Of a stretch of DNA of 64,000 nt, positions 24,700 through 36,579 are shown in pieces; the first letter of the stretch is position 1, and each line of letters starts with the position of its first letter. The stretch covers positions 30,285,501 to 30,349,500 of the forward strand of contig NC_135359.1 of assembly GCF_051622035.1 (NCBI RefSeq). Direction: 5' to 3'. The notes beneath the pieces were generated by a model that had not been told where the DNA came from, did no database searches, and was given only the letters and a program-made list of their open reading frames with translations. A program made the position numbers and the translations under genes. This DNA is from Arctopsyche grandis (Eukaryota > Arthropoda > Insecta > Trichoptera > Hydropsychidae).

Positions 24700-25090
24700 A
24701 ACCGCGCGTCAAAATCGTTGACCCTTTCATTTCATTGACTTTGATGTGATCGAGTGAAACGCGTCTCGTTAGCGGATCGCTCTGAGCGCTAAAAAAAGGT
24801 TAAGCGTCACTGGGGCGGCGTCCTGCCATCGAGCCAACATCTGTCAAAATATCGAATCCATTCATCATCATCGACGATGACGGTGACGACGTCGTCGAAA
24901 AACACGCCTCGGAAGAAAGTAAAAGTCGTCGATTGTTCGACAAGCGGAATCAACGGATCAGATCGTGTGCTAATCGTTCGCAAAAATGCTCCAACTTTCG
25001 GACAATCAACAGTCTAAATCAGGGCAGAGCAAGCCGAGACCCGTGGACCAAGAAAAAGTTACAGGCGTCTACAAAATTTTTGGATTCTTA
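24700..25090 (+). other. CG-rich island, possible first exon
   Basis: Rich in CG words, unlike its surroundings. After a stretch that looks like a 5' leader, an ATG at about 24987 opens a frame starting MLQLSDNQQSKSGQSKPRP that runs about 45 codons into the THEG-like fragment in a different frame. No promoter element or donor is convincing. Confidence 0.2.
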
Positions 25091-25094
25091 AACG

Positions 25095-25215
25095 TGTTTA
25101 TTACGATTATATTTCACCATTGACGAATTGAAATCTCTATCGGTGGCCAAACCTTGCAAAAAGGCAAAGTTTCAAAGCAATCAGAAGAGTGTAGAAAGTT
25201 TGTCACATCAATTGA
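25095..25215 (+). pseudogene. THEG-like repeat fragment
   Basis: A frame reading LKSLSVAKPCKKAKFQSNQK aligns with LKFLALTKPRKMAKFQNDLK of 47226-47422, as does the DNA before it (TATTACGATTATATTTCACC). The L-x-x-L-(A/S)-x-x-K-P-x-K pattern recalls THEG/SPMAP2-type repeats of sperm proteins. Frame breaks upstream make it a likely relic; the family is an inference. Confidence 0.35.
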
Positions 25216-26739
25216 TGATGTGAAACTAATAAAAACCTTGTATAAATGAATTCAAATGTAGAAAAACAACCTATTTTTCTTTTAGGAATGGATGTAAACG
25301 TGCCCCACGTAATTCCTCATGCCCCACCTGTTTTTAACCTTTGAAGGATGGAACGTGGAGATCAAACGAGTGTCCCGAACCGGGGTCGAGTAAGACCCCA
25401 GTATTTTTTAATCAAAATACAGCTTTTCTCAATACAAATGAGTTCAATATATATCTTATTAATCATTTTATACATCAACATAAAAAAGTTTTAGTCCTAT
25501 TGCATGTTTTTGACTATTTTTGTATTCAAAAATAACGACAAGCATCAACACGCAAACGCACATAGGTAAGGCTAACAGGCGACTGCATGACTCAATAGCC
25601 ACGTGCCAAAAGCGACAAAAACAATAGCTTACGAAATATAGCTGTCCCTTTCTCTCGCATTAATTCATCGATCAACAAGAATATGCAAGCGAACGACTTA
25701 TCGCTACCGCCTTTAAATCATACTTTGGAACGTAGAAATGTATAAATGTAATTTTTTTACGATGTACCCCTTTTCTAAATCATATAAAATCTATTGAAAT
25801 ATTTTTTTTGTAGTTTTCTAGGAATACAAGAAATATAGGGTATATAGCTTTGAAAACCACATAGCTATTACGAAAAACGTAAAAATTGGGGCACTTGCAT
25901 ACCCTATTTCGATGAGGGAGGGTTAAAGCCACGAGCCGCCCCTGCTTCAAACGTTAAATATGTATTGATTTCAATACGAAAACAATCTTGCATACCCCTG
26001 CACGATATGAACCGACACATTAAAATGATTCGAAGCCCCGTGCACATCTACATTAGACTGACAAGTGATCTTTTTTCGATCATCGAGAAAGCCGTGAATA
26101 ATTCGCCAGGAAAATCGTGACTGCGTTCGGAGCAGTAAAAAATCGTTCCCTCGAAAAGTTCACATATGCCTCGGATTCGAGTGGCGCTTTTGACTTTACG
26201 AATTGAACTAACTGGTCTTGGTATATGGCATGAGTATACAATATACACATGTACATACATACATACATAGAGTGGAGTGAGTTCGGTATGCAGCAGAGAA
26301 TAGATTAGTGTGCCAGTCGTCTTCGAGAACCGTGACCGGACAACGCTAACTTTTGCAGAACGCTACCACGTGCTCATTGGACTATGTTTGACTGTGATAA
26401 ACGCGTTTCGATCAAGCACCATTGTCGATCCCGTATTTCGTCTCAATTAGAGACGCCAACAACAGTTTAGAAAGATACGAACGATTTGAATTTCCGATTG
26501 TCGGGAGACAACGGGCCCGTTCAAGATCTGCGCTGCAAATCATCAAACTTGTGTAGCTCTGAAAGCGGAAGATACCATGCAGAGCTCATGTGATACGATT
26601 TTTTCGGTTGTTTTATCATAGTGATTACTTTATCACGTTTTACTATTGATTGAAAGATCCAAACTAAAAAAAAAAACAAAATGTACATACATACATTCTA
26701 AGGTAGAAAATATCATAAGAATTGGGGTTTTTTAATTGA
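25216..26739. other. Intergenic DNA with an inverted repeat arm
   Basis: 25531-25655 is the reverse complement of 28232-28356 without a single gap over about 110 bp (ACGTGCCAAAAGCGACAAAA; CTTACGAAATATAGCTGTCC). 26260-26580 is a less AT-rich island resembling a leader exon. No protein is recognised. Confidence 0.5.
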
Positions 26740-27349
26740 ATATTTATGAAAACCTGAAGTTGAATTAGTGTGATGAAAATAAAAAAAAATGATTAAATTT
26801 TATAAACCGGAAGTGGGATTTTTTCCTCTTAGAAAGATCAAAAATGTTGTCGCCACTACTCTGTCCACACCCCTGAACGCATCAATATGAAACTGTATAT
26901 TTATATTCTTTATGTACTAACTTAGAGCTGATAAGGTTTTGGTCAGAATTCGTAAGCCGAAATTAGTATTTTTTTTTAAAACAATATTTCATTATTTTAT
27001 TTTGATCTTTTTCATTATTTTAATCTTCTTGATATTTATTGTGTATAATACTGATAGTGATTTTAAGTAATAAAAAAAAATTGAACAAAATCCGACAACT
27101 GGAAGCAGAAGTTTTGTCTTGTGCAAGTTTCCATATATTTGCGCTCAATTTTTATCAAATATCAAAAAATGCTAAACTCAAATTCATACATAGATAAAGT
27201 CATGGGTTGGTCATATCCGATTTTTTTTTTTTTTGATTCAAATAAATTTATTTATTTAATAAAAAAACAAATGAATATTTACTTTTAGATTCGCCATGTT
27301 TACGCTGTTTATATTACAAATACTGAGCGAAGCCGGGTAAAACATCTAG
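26740..27349 (+). mobile_element. Helitron-like element, 3' half
   Basis: Ends GAGCGAAGCCGGGTAAAACATCTAG (CTAG 27346-27349), the same terminus as the array at 7156-8640, but its body matches, in reverse complement, 51105-51640 (ACCGGAAGT, TTAGAGCTGATAAGGTTTTG, AAAGTCATGGGTTGGTCATA). A longer non-autonomous Helitron-like family, here 5'-truncated. Confidence 0.65.
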
Positions 27350-27374
27350 TTAAATATACATATTAAATTAATTA

Positions 27375-27512
27375 TTTTTTAAAGGTATTTAAAAAAAATA
27401 CGACCGCGATGCGGATCGAATACAGAACCGACACATTTCTTTTAATTTTTTTTATTTAATAACTTAATATGCCATAATCCATGCGATGATATTTCATCGG
27501 GCACAACACTAG
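27375..27512 (+). mobile_element. Helitron-like 3' end, CGATGA hairpin subfamily
   Basis: Hairpin CGATGATATTTCATCG followed by GGCACAACACTAG (CTAG 27509-27512). Longer relatives end at 55138 and 61713. Confidence 0.7.
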
Positions 27513-27529
27513 TATCTTGTACAAAAATT

Positions 27530-27745
27530 ATAGTTAAGCGCCCCGACATTACCGCGCGGCGACAAAACCGCCCCAACAAAAAGCTTTCGTCGACAAAACC
27601 ACGCCATAATGTATGAAAAAAATCAAATTTCAATTTCGATTTGATTAATATAACTAAAGTGAAATCGAAATTGAAATTTGAATTTTTTCCATAATTCTAG
27701 TGCTTACTTAATTCATGTCGGTGCGCGAAAAAGTCGGGGTACTAA
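27530..27745. repeat. CGACAAAAC repeat copy with long hairpin
   Basis: Third copy of the GC-rich element of 781-1640. Inside it 27612-27642 and 27662-27693 are inverted copies of about 31 bp (core CAAATTTCAATTTCGATTT) with a 19-base loop. Confidence 0.65.
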
Positions 27746-28231
27746 ATATGACATGTGATATATGTATTATGTCATGTTAAGTATTATAGTTTTGAATTAA
27801 AAACGTTAGATTAAAAATAATGTGTTAAATTCTAAATTTTAAAAAGTAAGTAGCTTATAATCATATTTTTGATTATAAGTTTATACTTATTCTTGTACTA
27901 CATACATACATACATATATTAAAGTTGATTTTATTTACCGTATAGATGGAATCAGTTGATAAAATGAATCCTGTATACATAGGTACATATATGATAGTTA
28001 TCTACGTCATTTTATTTTGAAATTTAAAATCTTTTATAAAGAAGTATTTAAAAATAAATTATTTCTGAAATTTACACATAAGAAAAATTCGATTTTTATT
28101 AATAAAATAAAAATTTGACGCAAATTTTGCTTATAATCTTACTAGTAACTCAGTCAGATATAATCGTCAAATTTTGATGAAAGGCAGAATACTATATCTA
28201 TGTAAATCTTAAAAATAATGTAATCAATGCG
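27746..28231. other. AT-rich DNA, nothing recognised
   Basis: No feature beyond an ATAC microsatellite near 27900. Confidence 0.4.
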
Positions 28232-28356
28232 ATAGAAAGGGACAGCTATATTTCGTAAGCTATGTTTTTTGTCGCTTTTGGCACGTGGCTATTGAGTCAT
28301 GCAGTCGCCTGTTGGCCTTACCTATGTGCGTTTGCATGTTGATGCTTGTCGTTATT
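28232..28356 (-). repeat. Inverted copy of 25531-25655
   Basis: Paired coordinates sum to 53887 across the whole block, so there are no insertions or deletions in it. It lies inside the larger inverted pair 23893-24620 / 29275-29976. Confidence 0.8.
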
Positions 28357-29274
28357 TTTTAATACAAATATTTTGAAATTTCACTAGAATTATCTGGATT
28401 TGATTTCACCATTATATTTTAGTGAGTAAACTCACTTCTAAGACTAAAAATGAAAGCAGAAAAAAAAGATTAAAAGGTAGGAAGAACTTTGTATATACAT
28501 AATGGGATATTTGTTTATTTTACAATTGTTGGTCTCATAATTGTTGAAGATATTCTTTGGTTCACTATAATATAAACTCGCATGCTTCTCACATCAGTTT
28601 CCTGTTCAATAAGCAAGCGTATCTACACATATAATTATCTACAATATGTAATAATTACACAGATGCGTCACACGTGTCTACCATAGGAATTCATTGCATA
28701 TTTATCATATTTGCAAATACACTTTCTCTGTCGCACCGTTCGATTTGCATATGCATTATACATACATAAATACATACGAACTATTACTCAATAACGGTTT
28801 TAACCCGTTCGGTCGTTGGTTTGCAGCAGATTTTATAATACATAGTCGGTTTTTACGGTGACGAATCGCAATGTGTTAAGTAACATTCCGTTTTCGGACT
28901 AAAGATCCGCCCAAAAAGAACGGATGTGAAAGTGTTAACGTGATGAATTCGTAATATGCAATAATATGCGAGATATTGTGTCTCATTTAGAGTACGTGAA
29001 TCAACGCGACTTTCCTTACAAGGCTTCCACGAAATGCAATATAATTTCACGTTATTTATTATTCATCTCAAACTGGATTTGCGCAAATATCTCCCACGTG
29101 GATCTAATGAGCTTATATCTGTCTAATTCCACATACTGAAATTGAGTCTCATCGTGATTAACTTTATATATGTATGCATACTCTCTTTATGTATCATTTA
29201 ATGACCTCATTTACTGTATTGTGTATGTTATCTTAATGGTACCTACATTTTATTTTTTGTTAATATTAACATTT
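28357..29274. other. Intergenic DNA, nothing recognised
   Basis: Unique AT-rich sequence. 28800-29050 is a little less AT-rich, with a short minus-strand frame of no known family. Confidence 0.35.
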
Positions 29275-29540
29275 TAGCTACTGATAGGAATATGATAGGA
29301 ATGTTCAATCCATCTCGATGGTGAGATACCTATCTTGCTTGTATAAAGCATAGAATTCTTCTAAAATATCTACATACATACATCAGTTTGATAACTAAAT
29401 TAGAAAGATATCCGCATTAATCTTATGATTCAAAAATGCTTTTGAATTACCTCAAATATATAATCAATGGTAGACCAAATCTCATTTGTTTTCTTATCAC
29501 ACTCATAGCGACTAGATTGGGTATATTTAATTTATTTATT
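29275..29540 (-). repeat. Flank shared with 24336-24620
   Basis: Right arm of the inverted duplication, reverse complement of the sequence that follows the SINE at 23893-24335. Confidence 0.8.
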
Positions 29541-29560
29541 TAATTTTTTACATACATATA

Positions 29561-29976
29561 TACCAGGGAGGCTTGACAGGAAGACTCCAATGCGCCTTCC
29601 TGGACAATTAATTACAAACAATACAGCATTTTATTATTATATAAATCACTGTATTTCCAGAAGCTAAATAACACGAAATAATAATTAATTACATAATTAA
29701 TACATTGAGACATCTATGGATTAAGATTTTGTACATATTTTTTACAAATTATACACACAATAAACACAGAAGATTTGTGACAACAGGAAAGATGATTTTT
29801 TTGCCAATTTTGAGGAACCGTTTCAACAATAATCAGATAAAATTGACAAACTCTGATAAGAAATAATCGATTTGGAGTCACAAATACCCCCAAATTTAAC
29901 CAGAAGTATGGCGGATCGAACCCACTGATCACTTGGTGCTAAACATACACGCTACCATTAAGCCATACTACTGGCT
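29561..29976 (-). mobile_element. tRNA-derived SINE, right arm of inverted duplication
   Basis: Complete family member on the minus strand, head at 29976 (AGCCAGTAGTATGGCTTAATGG) and tail at 29561. Pairs base by base with 23893-24335. Confidence 0.8.
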
Positions 29977-32900
29977 AAATGTGATTTCATTTCATCTGAT
30001 TTTGATATTATAAAAATGCTCATCTCCAATGTCAAAATAGCATTAAAACAACATTATGGAAATTTTCTTCGGCTCACCTATTATTTGTTAATTAGTTCGT
30101 ATGATAAACACTCGCACTGTCTAAACAACCAAAAGTAACTGGACAGTAGGAGATTAATTCATACGTAAATGAAAAAATAAATGAATAAAACATCCGTTGC
30201 TAAAATCGTCAATGAAAACGAATGCTAGAACAGAATTGTGGACGTTTTTTTTAAGATGAATGCTCTTAGTCTTATTTTTATAGTGAAATTAATGCATATA
30301 TGTATGTATGTACTTAATTATGATCTAGAAATTCTAGTTTAGAGTTTCGAAACCTGAAAGGTTCATGAGAGTTCGATAAATAGTATGAATGCACAGTAGA
30401 AGTGAAATTACTTCACTACATAGTTTATGTATGGCTTTAACAATGAGTCGCTACAAAAAGTTATAATTGATGGGATGTTTTTTCAAAATATGTAATAAAT
30501 ATTTAAAAAAATCCTAATTAAACTTTAGTTTGATGAAATTAAAAAAAAAACGCTGATCCACTCGCCGGACAATATTTCCCACAGTTCCGAATTGGAAACC
30601 GCGAATATTTTATATGTTGCGGTCGTTTCGGATATGGTATTTTTAGTGCTACTCAAATGCAAAAAAAATGTACAAAAATAGGGAGGGCGTGATGATTCTA
30701 TACGCCTATGGCTATAGACCGCGAAAAAAATCTTGTGTATGTTCAATTTGCACTTTTTGCACAATAGCATGCACACACACACACACTACATCATGTATGT
30801 ACGTGCTTATTATATAAAAGGTTATTTAAAAGTCTTCGGAGTTTAACCCGTTCGTTCGCATTACAGTTATTCTGCATTTGCTTCTCGGAAAATGACGAAA
30901 AAAAATATCAAAATTAAAAATTGTTATACGTACATGTACAATAAAGAAAGCAATCCAACTTGTGCAAATATTAGATGAAAATTTATGCAACGAGCGTATG
31001 AAATTCATACTGCAATGCACAGAACTGCAAATGAAAATGTTCAAAACTAACGACTTTCTCTTGATGATTGTTGTTTTCCCTTGATTTATTTTACGATTGA
31101 TAAAAATTCATAAATGCAATGCGAGAGCGACAATTGAATTTCTTTTTGGAAATTAAATTAAAATTTTAATTAATTAACCAAAAAGTAAACACAGCGGATG
31201 CGTTTCTTTTAATATTAAGATGATTGATTTAATATTTTTTTTTTAATTGACTCACATGCTTATTTTTTATTAATCAATAAATATACGTATAAGTATCACA
31301 AGAGAAAGGTAGGCTTAAGTACTTTAATTTTTCTTTTATACAGGTAAATTACAAATTAATTAATCAAACTCTTGTGATCTTAAGACATCGGTAACAATCC
31401 AATGGAATTTCATTGAAAAATTTAAACTTATAAGATAATCATTTAATAATACCTACAAATATACAAGACTGGAAGAACTTTGAATTTTTTATTAATTATA
31501 ATTAAAATATGGTATTAATTGAATTTATCCACATATACAGATGTACTACTCATTATTTAAGATCATAATGGTAATCCCGAAGCAATATATATGTAAGTAA
31601 GTGCAACCTTCCCAATAGAAATGTCTATTTCTATTTCATGTCCTTTTAATGTCCCACTTTAACATTCAATAAAATGTCTCCTCTTAGATATTCTATAAAA
31701 CTCTTTCTTCGAGATATGGTTATCTAAAATCGTTGAATTTTAATTATTCATTACATTAAAATTGAAATTACCACTATCATCATTGGTAACTGTACATCAT
31801 ACACTTCCACATAAATTTCTGTTTTAAAGTAAACTCATCCATCTAACTTCACACAATTTCTTTACATTACTCAATACTACATCAAATCTTCTACAAACAT
31901 ATCCAAATAAATTCTAGCTATATTTAAATATATTGCGCCTTCTAAATCTCTTCATTTTGTAGACAGGGCATTGAACTCGATACAAAATTTTGACATTCAA
32001 TGCCCAAATTTCAGATTCACACATCATTACTCACAGAATATATTGATCGAAAACGATTTTCCTCAGGCAAAGTTCGAACTAGAACCCACTTTCGTTCATC
32101 TCTCAATATCTTCTTATTTATTTTCTAACATGGCAAGATCAAAATAAAGCACTAAATTGGTGAAAAAAGTTATTCCAAGCATTCGACGTTTATAAATTAT
32201 TTAGGTTAATGATATTCAATACGCGGAAATAATCCATCAAATGAATCGTCAGGCTTATAAATTCTTAGGGTCGCATCTATGCATCTTAAATAAGACGTAA
32301 TAGGAAGCAAACAATAATAAATTGTTCGACTACTGCTCCTCCATACAAGGAAAACCCTACTTTCGGGCAAATCGTACAACATACAGATACTTGTACACGT
32401 ACGAATCGAGCACACGCACTCGCATACGACTTATCATGATAGATGTGAAAAGAAATGTGTACGAAAAGAATAAAAAAATACACACCTACTTATATACATA
32501 TGTATATATATATATATATAAATAATAATAAATAAATAATACAATCGAAAGACATCGTGACTGACGTGTGGTCGAGAGAGAGAATCGGACGCGCTTATCG
32601 AATCGCTCGATCGAGATCACGTGCAATCGGTATCAGAATATTGTGAAGCGGATATTTCTTCTTGCTTTTTCTTGCGTTTTATTTCTATTTTTTGTTACTT
32701 TATATAGTTGCATTCATGGCACGAAGGCTCTCCCGCCGTATGTACCTGCTGTCGTGCGACGTCTGCAACTGTCACCGACACATTCACCATCTGAAAACGC
32801 TATTGCAAATCCTATGTTTGTATAATATAACACGTGAGATGTACGTGTGAATGGAAAAAGTGATCCAGTCTGATTTGAGACACATATTTATACTACATAT

Positions 32901-33089
32901 GTAAAGCTGATTTCGTGTTAGTATCAATCAAGTGCAGAATGAAGCCTTAAGGTCTGCGCATACCACATGAGAGTGGCCCTCACTTTGCTGAAAACGTACA
33001 CAATTAGGGCGAAATCACACAGCGTGGGATGTGAGAGTTGGGTTTTTTCAGATAGTTTTAAACATATAAAAAAAAAATATGGCGTTCAT
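29977..33089. other. Long intergenic stretch with weak islands
   Basis: Mostly unique, AT-rich. 30540-30780 and 30830-31045 carry minus-strand frames without family support. 32320-32880 is a less AT-rich island; an ATG at 32716 opens 44 codons with a cysteine/histidine cluster (CDVCNCHRHIHH). A TA/ATA microsatellite sits at 32500-32540. I can support no gene here. Confidence 0.3.
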
Positions 33090-33535
33090 GGTATTGTTGC
33101 GTAGAGGTGGGTGGAGGATCCAAGTAAAAGCCCAAAGTCGTGTCACAGCATTTATTGGTGATTAAGGAGATACACGCACTGGCAGTGCTCCGTCCAGAAT
33201 GTCTTGATATGGTCTAAGCACCTCCTTATAAAGGACAGGTCGCTCAGGGCATCTTCGACGTCCGGTTACTTCCCTATTGTTTAGGCATGTACCCGGATAT
33301 GTATTCCCACGACACTCAATCCCACGCTATCGCTGTCACTTCTGAGAAGGGACTGGGTGCCGTTACTACGCCAATTCGGTGGCCATTGTTTAGCCTACTT
33401 GCACTTAGTCTGGAGATAATCCTCGAAACCAATTATAACGGTCGCACAGTTTCAGGGATGCTCCTCGGCGTAATCTGATTGCACTTAACCGACGGCTCCT
33501 TTAAGCATTCGCTACAGTATCATACGTAGTACCAT
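33090..33535. repeat. Non-AT-rich transposon-like segment
   Basis: Balanced composition unlike the neighbourhood, with TATAAA at about 33228 preceding CAGGTCGC; possibly a solo LTR or a cut-and-paste element. It has no long open frame and no second copy in the window, so this rests on composition and general appearance. Confidence 0.3.
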
Positions 33536-33689
33536 CTTTTCAAAACGAAACATTTGAGCTATTTCGTTGGAATTCTTTAGTAGTGTTTATCCTTGCTTAT
33601 AGTAGTGTTTATCTTTGCTTGTTTATATTTCGGAGTATCCTGGGAACATTGAATTTCAATTCAGCAAGAATTTGAGGATTGCACATCAA

Positions 33690-33850
33690 ATATCTATAAC
33701 GGAACATCTGGCAGCCTAAAAGTCCATCATACTAACGATAACTATCAAACTAACGAGAACTCGAGTGCCAAATATTCCATATTCACGATTTTCATGGCAA
33801 AAATTGTCTTTTGGCCGATCGTGATGTGACTAATAATCCAATTACCGGGT
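33690..33850 (+). repeat. 160-bp interspersed repeat
   Basis: Matches 53588-53735 (TATAACGGAACATCTGGCAG, AGTCCATCATACTAACGA, GAGTGCCAAATATT, AGTCCAATTACC). Short, non-coding, class unknown. Confidence 0.65.
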
Positions 33851-33860
33851 ATTACTACTA

Positions 33861-34070
33861 ATGCTACTGTTTAAACGATCAATGCGGGAAGGCGTTATGC
33901 CAAAGATATGGAAATCAGCATTTGTTAGTCCCATACACAAAAAAGGACCCAAAAATTACGTTGGAAACCACAGACCAATTTCCAAAATATGCATGTTTGA
34001 AAGAATCGTGTATAAACAACTGTTTGCCACCTTTAAACAGCATTTTAATCCAAGCCAACATGGGTTCCTT
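33861..34070 (+). pseudogene. Jockey-type LINE reverse transcriptase fragment
   Basis: In-frame fragment with REGVMPKIWKSAFVSPIHKK, GNHRPIS and NPSQHGFL, the fingers region of jockey-clade reverse transcriptases (..GVIPKIWK.A.I.PIHKKG....YRPIS......Q.GF). It is cut at both ends: the frame falls into AT-rich sequence at about 34070. Only some 70 residues remain. Confidence 0.8.
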
Positions 34071-35451
34071 TATTTATTTTATTATCTTGGTTTTAGCTGT
34101 AAGTTTCTCTCTGTTTATTAAATAAATAAATAAATTACGATGTGTGGACCATGAGGAGAGTGGGAATGGACAGGAGCGGGGCGACGCGTTATCATCCAAC
34201 TGTCAAAAATTATAATGTCACTGATAGGGGTCTGTGAAAATGTAATTGGATATGATTTCACTGAAACGTCAATTTTTTGTTTTGTTTTTTGTTACCCATT
34301 TGACGTTTTATTTTCCGGACAGACGTTGATTGGGTCTAAAAAGTGCTAAAAAGCATAAAATAAAATAATTACGGTAAAAAACGGTTTCTAAAAACAAGCT
34401 TTTTAATTGCGCAACCCATAATGTATTCAACGTCAACTTTCAGCAATATCTTACTGTACTTCCACAGTAACTTGGCTTACCTACATATGTATTTACTTGC
34501 ATTGTGTAAGAGTAATTCATTTACAAATGCCCACCGCTACTAATCAAAAATGTTGCGCAAAAGCAACATTCAATACATAATACAAACGTGCGCATCTTTT
34601 CCGTGGAGTGGGGGTAGGCCGTCGTAAAATGCAACGGCTTCTGCACATTACCGAGTTAAAGGTCTTCAGTTCAAACCCTGAATAATATGTATATTCAACT
34701 TCCTATCCTCTCTGCTAAGCATCGCTAGCCTTTACGACAAGCCAAAACCGAATACTTCGGAATTTAAATAATTTTCTATGTCACGGCGCATATTGGCGCA
34801 TCGCAATACCCAATAAATAAATCCGTACGGCGTCTGTCTGTAACCGCACCATATTTGGACACTAAAAATGTGGTCAAACAGTGAAACTTAATAACTATAA
34901 AACCCATCCGAAGACGTCTCTGCGTCCTCCATCTTCTACTGGTACTTTTCACCGACTCTCGATCCACGCTTTGAATTCGAAAAGTTCAACCATGTAACTA
35001 TGTAAATACAAAACTTGATCTTATTCGATTGTTAAGCATGCCAGAGCTGAACATTATATCTATTATTATATTATATTATTACGAGTGTTGATCTTGACAC
35101 GTTGCGTTGCGGAACCGGTCTAGTGAAGCTCACGAGTGGCGATTGAATATTATTTCCGGTCGAGTGAAATTCTAATTTATGAACATTAGCGAATCGATCG
35201 GTCGCATTGCTTGCAGAAATTTCAATTAACTGATCGGATTACTGAAAGATTAATGCCGTGATCGCTCGATAGGACTTCTTGTACATGTTTGTTCAAAGTT
35301 ACATACCTCGAGGCAGATCGAGCATCTTGTTTGTCACATGTACATACATACATATGTACAATATAAATCACGGAATGGATAAAATTTTTTGTCATAGTCG
35401 ATTTCGTGAATATTTTTTTGTACCATATAAAATCAAACTCATAAATATCAT
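34071..35451. other. Intergenic DNA, nothing firm
   Basis: 34620-34745 carries a B-box-like GTTCAAACC and a small inverted pair (GTCGTAAAATGCAACGG, TTTACGACAAG) but no acceptable tRNA fold. No gene recognised. Confidence 0.3.
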
Positions 35452-35645
35452 GCCAGCAGCATAGCTCGGTCGTTAAGCTTCTGCCTAACACCGAGAGGCG
35501 CCGGGTTTGATCCCATGAGCTGACATCGACTGAAAATAATTTTTAGTGCTGCTGGTCAGACTTGGGTATTTGTGATCCAGATCGATCGTTTCCTATCAGA
35601 GTTTGCCAATTTTCTCTAATTTCATTGTTGAAACGATTTTGTACG
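35452..35645 (+). mobile_element. tRNA-derived SINE, 3'-truncated
   Basis: Head CCAGCAGCATAGCTCGGTCG, B box GGGTTTGATCCC and half the body to GTTGAAACGATTTTG, where it meets the duplicated piece of the RING gene. Closest to the SINE at 46074. Confidence 0.75.
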
Positions 35646-35828
35646 GCGATTTTACGTCTAGGCTGCCTCCAGCAGGAGTTGCAATGAATCCAATCAATCA
35701 AAATTAACGCACCTCCGTTGCTATGCCATAAACAAATGTTTGGATACAGCTTGAAGATTTTATGACCATATATCTAAAATGATAGCAATTTATAACTTTA
35801 TGAAATATCATACATGATTGGATATAAG
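35646..35828 (-). pseudogene. Duplicated start of the RNF212-like gene
   Basis: Near-copy of 45890-46073, covering the first codons of the RING gene and its upstream region. On the minus strand it keeps GATTGGATTCATTGCAACTC and TGCTGGAGGCAGCC (the DWIHCNSCWRQP coding part), but the ATG is lost to a small deletion and the copy stops within exon 1. It is non-functional as a gene, though it may keep promoter sequence. In both places a SINE follows about 140 bp upstream of the start. Confidence 0.75.
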
Positions 35829-36275
35829 CCAGCAACATGGCTCGGTGGTTGGGCTTTTGCCTAGCGTCGAGAGGTTGCCGGGTTTGATCCGGTGAGGTGA
35901 CCTCGATTGAAAATAATTTATTCCGGGTATATTATCTGTAATGCTGCTGGTCAGACTTGGATATTTGTGCCTCCAAGTCGATTGTTTCCTATTAGAGTTT
36001 GCCAATTTTCTCTGATTTCATTGTTGAAACAGTTGCCGATTAAAAATTTGGCTAAAATCCTTCCTACCTACTATGTCACCACTATTTGAGTATGATTAAT
36101 GTACAATAAAATTTTTGTACAATTCATGGATGTCTCGCTAATTTGCGAGTTTTCAGTGTCTCTTAATTCAGTGACTTGTATAATAAAGATGCTGCATTGT
36201 TTGTAAATGGCCAGGAAGGCGCATTGGGGCTTACCTGTAAGGTCTTCCTGGTATAAAATGTAATAAAAAATAAAA
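35829..36275 (+). mobile_element. tRNA-derived SINE
   Basis: Full-length member: head AGCCAGCAACATGGCTCGGT, B box GGGTTTGATCC, tail GGCGCATTGGGGCTTACC and CTTCCTGGTATAAAA. Most similar to the SINE at 46514. Confidence 0.8.
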
Positions 36276-36477
36276 TAAAATATGTAAATGCAATAACCTG
36301 CTGGGAGTGCGGTCTGCACCGGGACACCATTGACATTTTAAACCATTTTTGGGGAGGGACACCAAATTCTTCAAATTTAAATACACTAATTCGACATGTT
36401 CGTTGTATGACGGTCTTCGAGCAGCTACATGCCTCATTGCAATTTCTGTATATATACAGCTTTCTGTATTTATACAG

Positions 36478-36579
36478 GTACCGCGAAATCCATCTGGTGG
36501 AGCTACATATATAGCATCAAATATGAGTCATAATTGGCTTTCGTTCGAATTTCTGAAAAATCAGTATATGCACCTAAAG
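36478..36579 (+). CDS. Candidate internal exon of an unknown gene
   Basis: A 102-bp segment (34 codons, phase 0 at both ends) preceded by a pyrimidine-rich tract ending TTTATACAG and followed by a consensus donor AAG/GTAAGA. It encodes VPRNPSGGATYIASNMSHNW then LSFEFLKNQYMHLK. I do not recognise the family and find no neighbouring exon, so the rest of the gene would lie beyond long introns or outside the window. It could be chance. Confidence 0.35.

Noticed and set aside
33090..33535. Intact LTR retrotransposon
   Set aside because: No second LTR, primer site or gag/pol frame next to it; kept only as a transposon-like segment.
34620..34745. Possible tRNA gene (B-box-like GTTCAAACC)
   Set aside because: No acceptable acceptor stem or D arm around it; at best a decayed SINE.
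35452..36275. tRNA genes suggested by A/B boxes in the SINE heads
   Set aside because: The heads lack complete cloverleafs and are followed by a shared SINE body and tail in all copies.
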